This document shows, piece after piece, positions 34,059 through 43,808 of a stretch of DNA of 64,000 nucleotides. The DNA lies in NCBI RefSeq assembly GCF_900205865.1, contig NZ_LT906662.1:2741411-2805410 (forward strand). Reading direction: 5' to 3'. Each line of letters begins with the position of its first letter. The stretch's first letter is position 1. The position numbers and the translations under genes were made by a program. Under the pieces are notes generated by a model. It did not search any database. It had not been told where the DNA came from and saw only the letters and a list, made by a program, of their open reading frames with translations. This DNA is from Thermoanaerobacterium sp. RBIITD (GTDB taxonomy: Bacteria; Bacillota; Thermoanaerobacteria; Thermoanaerobacterales; Thermoanaerobacteraceae).

Positions 34059-35342
34059 ATGCAGGCGATTTTAATATTATTGTTGTTTTTGATAATAGCT
34101 GGACTTATGGTATCAAGAAAATTACCCACATTGGTAGCACTTCCTATACTTGCGATTGGTATTGCGTTAATTGCTGGTGTTCCATTGTCACTTGTTGATC
34201 CTAAGACTAAGCTTGATACAGGAATTCTTGCATATATTATAGATGGTGGTGCCATTAAACTTTCAGCAGCATATGTGGCTGTTATGTTTGGAGCATGGTT
34301 AGGACAGATAATGAATCAGACAGGCATATCAAAATCTATTGTAAAGACTGCAGCGGAATTAGGCGGTGACCGCCCACTGATAATGACACTTTGCATTACT
34401 GCTGCGATAGCGCTGCTTTTTACAACTATAAGCGGATTAGGTGCTGTAATTATGGTTGGCAGCATTGCTGTACCTATAATGCTTTCAGTTGGAGTAACTC
34501 CGATTATTGCTGTGTCAATGTTTTTATTTGGTATGGCAATAGGCCTTGAGCTTAATATGGCGAACTGGTCATTTTATATAACTGCAACGGGTGTTTCGCT
34601 TGGAGATGTTAAAAACTTTGCAATTGTTCTTATGATATTTACCGCTGTTATGGCAGTTGCTTTTGCTTTGATAGAGTTCAAGCGTGCAGGAATAAAATTC
34701 GCATGGGCACAAACTAATGCTGATACAGACAAAAAAGTAAATTTCTTAGCATTATTAACACCAATAGTTCCTATAATCTTTGTACTTGTATTCAAATGGC
34801 CTATAATTACTTCATTTATAATAGGCATAATCTATAGCATTATAACAACACAAAGATCATTTAAATCCGCTTTAAGTATGTTGACAAAAACCGCATATGA
34901 TGGAATTGCAGATTCAGCACCTGCGGTATTATTGATGATTGGCATAGGAATGCTTTTAAATTCGGTTATGCATCCTATGGTATCACAGGTACTATCTTCA
35001 GTATTAAAAAGTATAATTCCGACAACACCACTGACATATATTTTATTCTTCAGTATACTAGCACCACTTGCACTATATAGAGGACCACTTAATCTATGGG
35101 GACTTGGTAGTGGTATTGCAGGTCTTATTATAAGCTTAAAGATATTACCACCAACAACTGTTATGGGTGCACTTTTATCGACTGAAAGGATTCAGGTAAT
35201 AGGAGATCCTACAAATACACAAAATGTTTGGCTAAGCAATTATGTTGGTGTTGATGTAAATAAATTAATGATAAAACTATTGCCATATATATGGATAATA
35301 GCAATTGGAGGAATTATAACAGCATCAATAATGTTTTTCTAA
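34059..35342 (+). CDS. putative organic-acid/anion permease, ~12 membrane spans
   Basis: 427-aa polytopic membrane protein with a spread of hydrophobic helices and re-entrant-like loops (TTISGLGAVIMVGSIAVPIM; NMANWSFYITATGVSLGD; GDPTNTQNVWLSNYVG). The layout resembles the ion-transporter superfamily (GntP/CitMHS/DctM-like), usually cation symporters for carboxylates. Substrate unknown. It is embedded between the TIM-barrel and hydantoinase A-like genes, so it most likely imports the operon's substrate. Confidence 0.7.
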   Translation: MQAILILLLFLIIAGLMVSRKLPTLVALPILAIGIALIAGVPLSLVDPKTKLDTGILAYIIDGGAIKLSAAYVAVMFGAWLGQIMNQTGISKSIVKTAAELGGDRPLIMTLCITAAIALLFTTISGLGAVIMVGSIAVPIMLSVGVTPIIAVSMFLFGMAIGLELNMANWSFYITATGVSLGDVKNFAIVLMIFTAVMAVAFALIEFKRAGIKFAWAQTNADTDKKVNFLALLTPIVPIIFVLVFKWPIITSFIIGIIYSIITTQRSFKSALSMLTKTAYDGIADSAPAVLLMIGIGMLLNSVMHPMVSQVLSSVLKSIIPTTPLTYILFFSILAPLALYRGPLNLWGLGSGIAGLIISLKILPPTTVMGALLSTERIQVIGDPTNTQNVWLSNYVGVDVNKLMIKLLPYIWIIAIGGIITASIMFF

Positions 35343-35399
35343 AATATATGGGGTTAGGCATTTTGCTTAACCCCGAGATCTAAATAGGAGGAGATAAAT

Positions 35400-37541
35400 T
35401 TGAAAGTAAGGATTGGAATAGATGTCGGAGGAACATTCACAGATGCAGTCGCAATAAATAGTGATACTTATGAACTTATTGGAACTGTTAAGCTTCCTAC
35501 AACACATACTGCCAAAGAGGGCGTTGCAAAAGGTATAATAGAAGTATTGAAGAAATTAATGCAGGATAATAATATAAAACCGGAAGATGTACTTTTTATT
35601 GCACATGGCACAACACAGGCGACAAATGCTCTTCTTGAAGGTGATGTCGTCCCTGTTGGAATAATTACAGTAGGTAAAGGGTTAGAAGGAATAAAATCAA
35701 AAAACGATACAAATATAGGTGACATAGAGCTTGCACCTGGTAAGATTTTAAAAACATTTAGCAGATATATTGAGATAAATGATTCTCTTGATACAAATAT
35801 AGAAAAGGCTATAACAGAATTAAAAAATGAAAAAGCTGGGGCAATTGTAGCTGCAGAAGCATTTTCAGTAGATAACCCGGAAAATGAAAACAAAATAATG
35901 GAGATATCAGAAAATAAAGGATTACCTTCGACAGCAACACATGAAATAACAAAACTATATGGACTCAAAATAAGAACAAGAACAGCGGCAATAAACGGAT
36001 GTATATTGCCTAAAATGATAGACACAGCAAATATGACAGAAGAAAGCGTAAAAAAATCGGGAATAAAGGCACCACTAATGATAATGAGATGCGATGGTGG
36101 TGTAATGGATGTTGCTGAAGTAAGAAAAAGGCCAATACTTACTATGCTGTCAGGGCCAGCCGCAGGCGTTGCAGGAGCGTTAATGTACGAAAAAATATCT
36201 GATGGAATCTTTCTTGAAGTAGGTGGTACATCTACAGATATATCGGTAATAAGAAACGGAAAAGTAATGGTAAGCTATGCAGAAGTAGGAGGACATAAAA
36301 CATATCTCAATTCACTTGATGTACGGACAGTCGGAATTGCTGGTGGTAGCATGGTAAGGCTTGGAGAAAAAGACATAGAAGACGTAGGACCGAGAAGTGC
36401 ACACATTGCCGGTCTTCCATATTCAGTTTATACAGATCCAGACGAAATAATTGATCCAGAACTAATATATGTAAAGCCTAAAGAAGGAGATCCAGATGAT
36501 TATATTGCTGTTAAGAGCAAAAATGGAAAAATGTTTGCCATAACGGTATCATGTGCTGCAAATATACTTGGATATGTAAAACCAGAAGACTATGCGTACG
36601 GGAATACAGAAGCCGCAAGAAAAGCATTTGAACCAATATCACATAAGCTTGGGATTACTATAAAAGAAGTAGCAGAAAAAATCATGGATAAAGCATGTAT
36701 GAAAGACCTAAAAGTTGTAGAAAGTCTTATTGAAGACTATAAACTTGATAAAAATTCGACTGTTTTAGTAGGCGGCGGGGGAGGAAGCGCAGCAATAGTG
36801 CCACACCTTGCAAAAATGATGAATATGAAATACAAGATTGCCAAAAATGCACAGGTAATATCTACAATAGGTGTAGCTCTCGCAATGGTAAGAGAAGTGG
36901 TAGAAAGGACAGTGCAAGATCCAACTGAAAAAGACATATTATCAATAAGAAATGAAGCGAAAGAAGCAGTCATAAAAGCAGGGGCTCTTGAAAGTACAGT
37001 AGAGATATTTGTAGAAGTAGATTCACAGAAAAATGTACTACGGGCAATAGCAACAGGTGCAACAGAATTAAGATCAAAAGACATGTTAAACAAAAAACTA
37101 AGTGAAAAAGAAATAATAAAAATTGCTGCCGAATCTATGTCTGTTGATAAAAGTAATGTAGAAATCGCGGCTAAAACAGGAGATATGTTTGTATTTAGAG
37201 GAAGAAAAAAACAAAAAGGATTACTTGGACTTTTCAAAAAGATCAGTGAATATACAAGGGTTATAGATATAGAAGGAATAATAAGGCTTAATAAAAATAA
37301 AGCATCTATATATATTGCCGATATATCAAACTTTGAAGATCTGTTAAATAAAGGCCTTGAGGAAAATATATTTTATGGCGATGGCGGAGCAGAAATACCA
37401 GACTGCTTCATAGTACTACCCAATAGAATGATAGATTTATCTGGTTTGATAGATAAAAACCAGATAATATCATTGGCAAAAATTGAAGTAGATGGAATAA
37501 ATGAAAATGAAAAGATAGCAATTATTATCTGTAAAAGGTGA
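35400..37541 (+). CDS. hydantoinase/oxoprolinase A-like protein (HyuA family)
   Basis: 713-aa ASKHA-fold ATPase of the HyuA family, whose members open cyclic amides or carboxylate ketone-like compounds with ATP. N-terminal phosphate loop RIGIDVGGTFTDAVAI, then FIAHGTTQATNALLEGDVVP, LSGPAAGVAGA, LEVGGTSTDISVIRNGK and GGGGGSAAIVPHLA. Most HyuA proteins work with a HyuB subunit; none is in this operon. The TTG start follows AGGAGGAG. The C-terminal ~120 residues diverge from the catalytic core. The exact reaction is unknown. Confidence 0.82.
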   Translation: MKVRIGIDVGGTFTDAVAINSDTYELIGTVKLPTTHTAKEGVAKGIIEVLKKLMQDNNIKPEDVLFIAHGTTQATNALLEGDVVPVGIITVGKGLEGIKSKNDTNIGDIELAPGKILKTFSRYIEINDSLDTNIEKAITELKNEKAGAIVAAEAFSVDNPENENKIMEISENKGLPSTATHEITKLYGLKIRTRTAAINGCILPKMIDTANMTEESVKKSGIKAPLMIMRCDGGVMDVAEVRKRPILTMLSGPAAGVAGALMYEKISDGIFLEVGGTSTDISVIRNGKVMVSYAEVGGHKTYLNSLDVRTVGIAGGSMVRLGEKDIEDVGPRSAHIAGLPYSVYTDPDEIIDPELIYVKPKEGDPDDYIAVKSKNGKMFAITVSCAANILGYVKPEDYAYGNTEAARKAFEPISHKLGITIKEVAEKIMDKACMKDLKVVESLIEDYKLDKNSTVLVGGGGGSAAIVPHLAKMMNMKYKIAKNAQVISTIGVALAMVREVVERTVQDPTEKDILSIRNEAKEAVIKAGALESTVEIFVEVDSQKNVLRAIATGATELRSKDMLNKKLSEKEIIKIAAESMSVDKSNVEIAAKTGDMFVFRGRKKQKGLLGLFKKISEYTRVIDIEGIIRLNKNKASIYIADISNFEDLLNKGLEENIFYGDGGAEIPDCFIVLPNRMIDLSGLIDKNQIISLAKIEVDGINENEKIAIIICKR

Positions 37542-37546
37542 AAAAT

Positions 37547-38077
37547 ATGATACCTTCCATATTTTTAAATAAATATGAATTAATAGAACAGGAGTTAAAA
37601 GGAGATATATATTATGACAAAATAAAAGAAATGGATATAAGAAATATGGCAGAAATGGCATGGAATCGTGGGATTGACGAGGCAAAAAAATATAAAAAAC
37701 ATGAGATTATAGAACTTACAAAAAATGAAGGAATAAAGATTGAGGTTGATAAAATACATTATACACCAGGATATATAATATTCAGTCAGATAACAAGCAA
37801 TGAAAAGAAAATAACTATCTACATGAAAAATATAGAAAATAAATTCATACCGTCAATACCTGATAAGTATTCACTATGGAAAGACGAAAATAAACTTTTA
37901 AATCTTTTTATATGCCATGAATATTATCATTGCCTTGAATACTACCACATTGGGTTTACATCAGACATTTATAAAGTTAATATTAAGTTTGGCTTCTTTA
38001 TATTGAAAAAGGGGCTGAACTCACTAAATGAAATTGCTGCACATGCTTTTGTAAAAGAATTTTATGATATATGGTAG
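37547..38077 (+). CDS. HEXXH-motif protein of unknown family
   Basis: 176 aa, not recognised. It contains a zinc-metallopeptidase-like motif, ICHEYYHCLEYYH near residue 125, and a downstream glutamate in LNEIAAHAFVKEF, which together would fit a gluzincin-type H-E-x-x-H...E site. No signal peptide, so cytoplasmic. The hyuA stop overlaps its possible GTG start; I prefer the ATG at 37547 after AAAGGTGA. A peptidase or amidase step in the same pathway is conceivable. Confidence 0.6.
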   Translation: MIPSIFLNKYELIEQELKGDIYYDKIKEMDIRNMAEMAWNRGIDEAKKYKKHEIIELTKNEGIKIEVDKIHYTPGYIIFSQITSNEKKITIYMKNIENKFIPSIPDKYSLWKDENKLLNLFICHEYYHCLEYYHIGFTSDIYKVNIKFGFFILKKGLNSLNEIAAHAFVKEFYDIW

Positions 38078-38085
38078 GTGATATA

Positions 38086-39420
38086 ATGATTTATGATGTT
38101 GCCGTAATAGGAGGCGGAGTATCAGGAACAATTGCTGCAATAGCCGCAGCGAGAAATGGTGCTAAGACAATTCTTATTGAACAGTACGGATTCCTTGGGG
38201 GATCGCTTACAAATATGGGAGTAGGACCCATGATGACATTTCATGCAGGAGATAAACAAGTCATATTGGGAATACCGCAGGAAGTTGTTAATAACCTCAT
38301 TAAATATGGTGGAAGCCCAGGACATGTAACCGATACGACAGGATTTGTAAGCACAGTTACTCCATTTGATGCAGAAGTGATGAAGTATGTGCTTCAGAAG
38401 ATGCTGTTAAAAAGCGGTGCAGATATTTTATTTCACAGCTTTTTATATAATGTAGAACTTGATGGTGAAAATATAAAAAATATAAGAATTGTCAATAAAT
38501 CAGGTATCCAAGAGATAAAAGCAAAAGTATATATAGATTCTACTGGTGACGCCGACCTTGCCTCAAGGTGTGGTATTGAATATGCTCTTGGAAGGCCGCA
38601 GGATAATTTAACACAACCAATGACAATGAATGTAAGAATAGGTAATGTTACAATTAAAGAAATAAAAAAATATATGGAAAATAACCCAAAAGAATTTACG
38701 ATGATAGGCATAGATAAAGTAAAAAAAGCACAAAGGCTTATGGTTAACGGATTTTATTCCATACTAAAAAAAGCTCGTCAAAATGGTGAAATAAGTTTTG
38801 AAAGGGATATGGTATTGTTCTTCGAGACAAATACACCTGGTGAAGTTATTGTAAATATGACAAGAGTACAAAAACTGAACGGCACAGATATAATAGACCT
38901 TACACAAGGAGAAATAACTGGACGAAACCAAGCATTTGAAGTTTATAACTTTATGAAGAAATATATACCCGGATTTGAAAATTCTTATCTCGTGTCAACA
39001 GGTCCACAAATTGGAATTAGGGAAACAAGGAAAATAATCGGTGAATATGTATTGACAGCCGAGGACCTTGTTACAAATAAGCGTTTTGAAGATTGTATAG
39101 CGAGAGGAGGGTATCCTGTAGATATACACTCACCGGATAGTGATGCAACAATATATATGCAGCTCAAAGAAGGAAGCTATTATGATATACCATATAGATG
39201 TTTATACAGTAAAAGAATAAGTAATCTTTTAGTATCAGGTAGGTGCATATCATCTACATATGAGGCAAATGCAGCGGTAAGAGTCTCACCTATAGCTATG
39301 GCAACTGGCCAAGCTGCTGGAACTGCTGCATATCTTGCATCGAAAAATAACAATAAAACTAGTGAAGTAGATGTAAAAGTATTAAGGGAAATATTAATAA
39401 AACAAGGAGCTTTCATATAA
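38086..39420 (+). CDS. FAD-dependent oxidoreductase (FAD_oxidored family)
   Basis: About 444 aa. N-terminal dinucleotide fold YDVAVIGGGVSGTIAAIAAA, then the family-typical EQYGFLGGSLTNMGVGPMM. A mid FAD motif YIDSTGDADLASRCGIEY and the C-terminal RVSPIAMATGQAAGTAAYLA follow. This family contains putative succinate-dehydrogenase-like and xanthan-lyase-associated oxidoreductases; the substrate is unknown. The ATG at 38086 is preferred over the one at 38071. Last gene of the ROK operon. Confidence 0.87.
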   Translation: MIYDVAVIGGGVSGTIAAIAAARNGAKTILIEQYGFLGGSLTNMGVGPMMTFHAGDKQVILGIPQEVVNNLIKYGGSPGHVTDTTGFVSTVTPFDAEVMKYVLQKMLLKSGADILFHSFLYNVELDGENIKNIRIVNKSGIQEIKAKVYIDSTGDADLASRCGIEYALGRPQDNLTQPMTMNVRIGNVTIKEIKKYMENNPKEFTMIGIDKVKKAQRLMVNGFYSILKKARQNGEISFERDMVLFFETNTPGEVIVNMTRVQKLNGTDIIDLTQGEITGRNQAFEVYNFMKKYIPGFENSYLVSTGPQIGIRETRKIIGEYVLTAEDLVTNKRFEDCIARGGYPVDIHSPDSDATIYMQLKEGSYYDIPYRCLYSKRISNLLVSGRCISSTYEANAAVRVSPIAMATGQAAGTAAYLASKNNNKTSEVDVKVLREILIKQGAFI

Positions 39421-39789
39421 GGTTGGATGTAAATTTTTTATTATTTTATAAAGAGACTTTAATGTATATTGCATTACTCTTGTAATGATCTCATCATTAC
39501 GGGAGATGTTACACTTATTAGATGTTACTTGATGACAATAATAGATATGTTATTATTCTATTTGTTAAGTACTAAAAGAGAAAATGGAAAGACTATAATG
39601 TTGTATTTTGAAAACCTTGAATAAGGCTTTTTTTTTGTTTTTATAGATTTTTTAAGGATAAAGATGGATTTCTGAGAAAATTGTAGAATAACAAAATGAC
39701 ATGTTTTAAAAAGAAATTCATTTTTATGTAATTACATTTAAGCATAATATTATGTACAACTTTATGGAGGTAATACATTTATTAAGAGA
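39421..39789. other. gap with weak terminator-like sequence
   Basis: No gene. AACCTTGAATAAGG followed by a T9 run at about 39613-39639 may be a terminator. TAATGATCTCATCATTA at 39484-39500 is a palindrome that could be an operator or stem. Confidence 0.4.
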
Positions 39790-40101
39790 ATATATTTAAC
39801 ATATAGTAGTAACATGAACTTGGATCAAATGTTAAAAAGATGTCCTATAGTAACCTCTGCGGATTTGATATTACTAAAAAGCTGCCTTCTTATGGGACTT
39901 TTGAAGGCTTCCTTAAGAATTTTGACCATAAGTATTTATCTCTTATTATGCAAAATCAAGTTGAAATTCTCAAAGATTTAGGTATTATTTCTGGTAAAAC
40001 TATTTCTTTAGATTCTACTTCTATTAAGGCTAATACTAAATTTAAAAATCCTAAGTCTTTTTATATTTATTATATCTCTTTTATGTTATACTTTAATAAC
40101 T
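39790..40101 (+). pseudogene. transposase N-terminal fragment (IS1182-like)
   Basis: CGFDITKKLPSYGTFEGFLK, then QVEILKDLGIISGKTISLDS and TSIKANTKFKNPKSF match the start of IS1182-type DDE transposases (the first catalytic Asp lies in SLDST). It stops after about 90 codons, and no remainder is nearby. Confidence 0.7.
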
Positions 40102-40131
40102 AAAGTAACATATTAAATAGAAGGTGAGTGT

Positions 40132-40709
40132 ATGGCGAATTCGCAAATAACAAAAAAAGTTCTTGCAAATGCACTAAAGGAATTAATGAGGAGTAAATCA
40201 TTAAACAAAATTTCTATTCAGGATATTGTGGATAGATGTGGGCTCAACAGGCAAACTTTTTATTATCACTTTCATGATATATTTACGATTTACTTGGTTG
40301 GATTTACGAAAAAGAAGCTGTTGAAAAAATTGTTCAATACAAAAGCTATAAAAACTGGAAAGAAGGATTTTACCAGGTCTTTAAATATATTGAGGATAAT
40401 AAATCTTTTTGCATGAATACTTTAAATTCATTAGGTAGGGAACATTTAGATTATTATCTTTATTCTATTACATATGATCTCGTTATAGGTGTTGTATATG
40501 AACTTTCAAATAATATGAAAATAAAAGAAGAATATAAAAGATTTATTGCTAATTTTTACACGCTTGCGTTTATCGGATTAATTATTCAATGGATGAAAAA
40601 TGGTATGAAGGAAGATCCAGAAATTATTATTAATGATTTAAGTGAACTTATCGAAGGCAATTTTATAAGAGCATTACGAAAATATGAAAATGTAGGTAAT
40701 AGTAAGTGA
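40132..40709 (+). pseudogene. TetR-family regulator split by a frameshift
   Basis: The N-terminal frame has the TetR helix-turn-helix (ALKELMRSKSLNKISIQDIV; DRCGLNRQTFYYHFHDI). Just after FHDI, near 40280-40290, the frame shifts. The true continuation is in the next frame: DLLGWIYEKEAVEKIVQYKS, then GFYQVFKYIEDNKSFCMNTL and YDLVIGVVYELSNN. A single-base change restores a ~190-aa DhaS-like TetR protein. It lies 180 bases before oleate hydratase, which it probably once controlled. Confidence 0.83.
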
Positions 40710-40887
40710 TAACATCTATTTATTTCAGTTTATTTTTATACTTTAACAGATTTAAAAAAATTTATACAAATTAGATTAAATGACAAAAATTTTTACAGCT
40801 CATGTTTTTTGATTATTTCAATAATAACGCTGTAGTATTAATATTTATTTATTAAGAAAAATTTAAGTATTTAGGGGGCTGATTGAA

Positions 40888-42468
40888 ATGAGAAAAGAAT
40901 ATGGAAACAAACAGGTTTATTTTGTGGGTGGTGGAATAGCATCGCTTGCAGGAGCGTGTTATTTAATTAGGGATTGCGAATTTCCGGGAGAAAGCATTCA
41001 TATTTTTGAAGAATTGAATGTGTTAGGTGGAAGTAATGATGGTGCTGGCGATCCTGAAAAAGGATATGTTATCAGAGGCGGAAGAATGTTAAATGACGAG
41101 ACCTACGAGAATACTTGGGAACTGTTAATGATGATACCATCAATAGATAATCCAAATAAATCAGTAAGAGAAGAAATAATTGAATTTGATACTGCACATC
41201 CTACACATTCTAATGCAAGACTTGTAAATAAAAACGGTGAAGTTGTCGATGTAATGTCAATGGGATTTGACAATGACGACAGAATTGCTTTGGTAAAACT
41301 TATTGCAACACCAGAAAAAAAGTTAAATAAGTTAAAAATTAGTGATTGGTTTGGACCTCATTTCTTTGAAACAAATTTTTGGTATATGTGGGCTACGACT
41401 TTTGCATTTCAACCTTGGCATAGTTTATCAGAGTTAAGAAGATATATGATAAGATTTATGCATGAATTTCCTAGAATTCATACTCTGGAAGGTGTTACAA
41501 GAACTCCTTATAATCAATACGATTCAATAATACTTCCTATAGAAAAATATTTAAATAATTACAATGTTGATTTCAAAATGAAATGCACTGTAATAGATTT
41601 AGATTTTAAAGATTCGGAGGAAATTACTGTAACTAAGGTACACTATAAAGAGGAAGGCGTTGAGAAAATAATTGAGTTTAATGAAGGTGATATTGTAATT
41701 GTTACAAATGGTTCAATGACAGAAGGATATAGTCTAGGTTCAATGACAAAAGCCCCAACTATAAACGGCAAAGGTGCATCTTGGAATTTATGGGATAAAA
41801 TATCTAAAAAGAAACCTGGTTTAGGGAATCCTTCTTTATTTGACGATTATATAGATGGCTCAAAATGGGAGTCATTTACAGTAACATGCCATGATTCAAA
41901 ATTCTTTGATTTAATGGAAAAGTTCTCGCACAATAAAGCGGGTACGGGCGCACTTGTAACATTTAAAGATTCAAGCTGGCTGATGTCAATTGTTTTAGCA
42001 TATCAACCACATTTTAGAAACCAACCTGATGATGTTAAAGTATTTTGGGGTTATGGATTACGTCCTGATAATATAGGTGACTATGTCAAAAAGAAGATGT
42101 CTGAATGTACAGGAGAAGAAATATTAATTGAACTTTTACATCATCTCAAATTTGAGGAAGATATGGATGATATAATAAAATCTGCGAATTGTATTCCCTG
42201 TATGATGCCATTTATTACGGCACAATTTATGCCAAGGTCGATAGGGAATAGGCCTCAAGTCATACCGAAAGGCTCGACGAACTTAGCGTTTATTGGTCAG
42301 TTTTGCGAAATAACTGATGATGTAGTTTTTACAGAAGAATATTCAGTCAGATCTGCAAGAATTGCAGTATATAAACTTTTTGGGGTAAATAAATCAGTTG
42401 AACCTGTAAAGCAATATCAATATGATGTCAGAACATTATTTAAGTCATTTGTAACATTATTTAGATAG
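40888..42468 (+). CDS. ohyA: oleate hydratase (MCRA family)
   Basis: FAD-dependent enzyme adding water to cis-9 unsaturated fatty acids, giving 10-hydroxy acids; helps tolerance of free fatty acids. 526 aa. FAD-binding start YFVGGGIASLAGACYLIRDC, then IFEELNVLGGSNDGAG, IRGGRMLNDETYENTWELL, TTFAFQPWHSLSELRRYM and, near the end, AFIGQFCEITDDVVFTEEYS. All are typical of the family, and the length is slightly under the usual 560-590. Single gene, after a broken TetR gene. Confidence 0.96.
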   Translation: MRKEYGNKQVYFVGGGIASLAGACYLIRDCEFPGESIHIFEELNVLGGSNDGAGDPEKGYVIRGGRMLNDETYENTWELLMMIPSIDNPNKSVREEIIEFDTAHPTHSNARLVNKNGEVVDVMSMGFDNDDRIALVKLIATPEKKLNKLKISDWFGPHFFETNFWYMWATTFAFQPWHSLSELRRYMIRFMHEFPRIHTLEGVTRTPYNQYDSIILPIEKYLNNYNVDFKMKCTVIDLDFKDSEEITVTKVHYKEEGVEKIIEFNEGDIVIVTNGSMTEGYSLGSMTKAPTINGKGASWNLWDKISKKKPGLGNPSLFDDYIDGSKWESFTVTCHDSKFFDLMEKFSHNKAGTGALVTFKDSSWLMSIVLAYQPHFRNQPDDVKVFWGYGLRPDNIGDYVKKKMSECTGEEILIELLHHLKFEEDMDDIIKSANCIPCMMPFITAQFMPRSIGNRPQVIPKGSTNLAFIGQFCEITDDVVFTEEYSVRSARIAVYKLFGVNKSVEPVKQYQYDVRTLFKSFVTLFR

Positions 42469-42557
42469 CTATGAATGTTTTTAAGTATGATATTAAAAAT
42501 TTTTAATAGATACGGTAGCTACTTAACTTTAAAAGTTGTTTTAAATAAAGATATTTA

Positions 42558-42746
42558 TTAAACGTATTTCTTCCAAAAGTATAGCCCTAACGATAAAAGT
42601 ATGCCGTAAAATATAGTGGCTGCTAAAAATAATATAAAATATTTAAGATTTAAAAGTCCAAGTATATATGATACAGGAACTAATACATATCCTAAAGCTT
42701 CTATAATAAGGCCAAATATTAAACTTCTTACTTGGTAAGAATTGAA
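42558..42746 (-). pseudogene. membrane tail remnant of a family 2 glycosyltransferase
   Basis: The minus-strand frame reads RSLIFGLIIEALGYVLVPVS, then ILGLLNLKYFILFLAATIFY and GILLSLGLYFWKKYV plus stop. The pattern resembles the C-terminal membrane spans of processive GT2 enzymes. The catalytic part is absent. Confidence 0.5.
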
Positions 42747-42860
42747 CCTTTTTTATAAAATATCAGTAATATTAAGTCTTTGAGGCTTTTATTTTTTTTG
42801 ATCAGATGATAAAATTATAAAAGGCGTTAACGATCTTTTGAAAGGGAGATGAGTGTTGAT

Positions 42861-43412
42861 ATGAAGATCGGCGTTATAAGCGATACCCATGGAGATTATG
42901 CTTCGTGGGAAAAAGCGTGGAATTTTTTGGAAGATACGGATTTGATTTTTCACGCGGGAGATGTGTTATACCATGGACCACGCAACCCACTTCCTTCAGG
43001 ATATGATCCTAAAAAGCTCTCCAGGGCGTTAAATTCCTGTAGTGTTCCTCTATTGGTAGCTCAAGGGAACTGTGATGCAGTTGTAGATCAGATGGTGTTA
43101 AATATACCTATACAGACACCATATGTGTTTACTGTGATTCATAGAAAGAGGTTTATGGTTCAACATGGCCATTCCATTTCCGAGGAGGATATGCACGAAT
43201 TAATTGGTAAGTACAAACTGGATTTTTTCATAACAGGGCATACCCATATTCCCGTTTTAGAGAAAATTGGCGATTGCGTGGTGATCAATCCCGGATCTAC
43301 GTCTCTCAGCAAAAGAGATGATAAAGTCAATTCGATAGGGCTTATTGAAGATGGCGCTGTTAAAATAGTGGACTTAGAATCAGGGAAGGACATCATGTCG
43401 TTGGACTTTTAA
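42861..43412 (+). CDS. YfcE/MJ0936-type metallophosphodiesterase
   Basis: 183-aa calcineurin-like phosphoesterase, likely hydrolysing small phosphodiesters. Metal motifs: IGVISDTHGDY, IFHAGDVLYHGPR, VAQGNCD, VQHGHS and FFITGHTHIPV, then VVINPGSTSL. All metal ligands are present. The ATG at 42861 (MKIGVISDTHG) is preferred; the ATG at 42849 touches the GGGAG site. Confidence 0.9.
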   Translation: MKIGVISDTHGDYASWEKAWNFLEDTDLIFHAGDVLYHGPRNPLPSGYDPKKLSRALNSCSVPLLVAQGNCDAVVDQMVLNIPIQTPYVFTVIHRKRFMVQHGHSISEEDMHELIGKYKLDFFITGHTHIPVLEKIGDCVVINPGSTSLSKRDDKVNSIGLIEDGAVKIVDLESGKDIMSLDF

Positions 43413-43481
43413 ATAAACTCACATCTATAAACCTGTATTGAATATTTAGATAGGTTATATGATACTATAAAGGGATGTAAG

Positions 43482-43559
43482 GCGCAAGTAGCTCAGTTGG
43501 ATAGAATATCTGACTACGAAACAGTTGGTCATAGGGTTCGAAACTCTCCCGGCGCACTC
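43482..43559 (+). pseudogene. degenerate tRNA-Arg (anticodon ACG)
   Basis: Recognisable as tRNA-Arg from GCGCAAGTAGCTCAGTTGG and the CTACGAA anticodon loop. The acceptor stem has two mismatches (A-G and A-C), the D-stem GCTC faces GAAT, the anticodon stem is mispaired at two positions, and the T-stem is poor. The end reads ACTCA rather than ACCA. It is probably non-functional or specialised. Confidence 0.7.
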
Positions 43560-43561
43560 AA

Positions 43562-43588
43562 AAAAGCCCTGCTATAAGCAGGGCTTTA
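43562..43588. terminator. bidirectional terminator
   Basis: AAAGCCCTGCT-ATA-AGCAGGGCTTT with an A-run upstream and a T-rich end. It serves the tRNA-like gene and the convergent small minus-strand gene. Confidence 0.85.
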
Positions 43589-43592
43589 TGGC

Positions 43593-43808
43593 TCAAATCC
43601 TAAAAATCTTGTCTAGTTTCTTTTCGATGTCTTTGACTTCATCTTTTATTCTAAACAAGAGTTTGAATATGAGTTTGAAAATAAAGTCAGGGTCATTATC
43701 TTTAAACAATGTTTGCAGTTCGCTTTCAACGTCGTTTATATCCCTGCTGTCGCTTTCAAAGGAGTCGATGAGTTCATCAATTTTTTGAGCAAGCTCTTTT
43801 TCTCTCAC
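43593..43808 (-). CDS. small coiled-coil hypothetical protein
   Basis: About 71 aa, highly charged and helical (KELAQKIDELIDSFESDSRD; ESELQTLFKDNDPDFIFKLI; RIKDEVKDIEKKLDKIF), no known family. GGAGGT lies 7 bases before a GTG at 43808, which I prefer to the ATG at 43823 inside that site. Monocistronic, ended by the shared terminator. Confidence 0.6.
   Translation of the reverse strand: MREKELAQKIDELIDSFESDSRDINDVESELQTLFKDNDPDFIFKLIFKLLFRIKDEVKDIEKKLDKIFRI

Noticed and set aside
35468-36025. Minus-strand frame of 185 codons
   Set aside because: Antisense shadow of the hyuA-like gene; composition is that of a complement strand and no start site is present.
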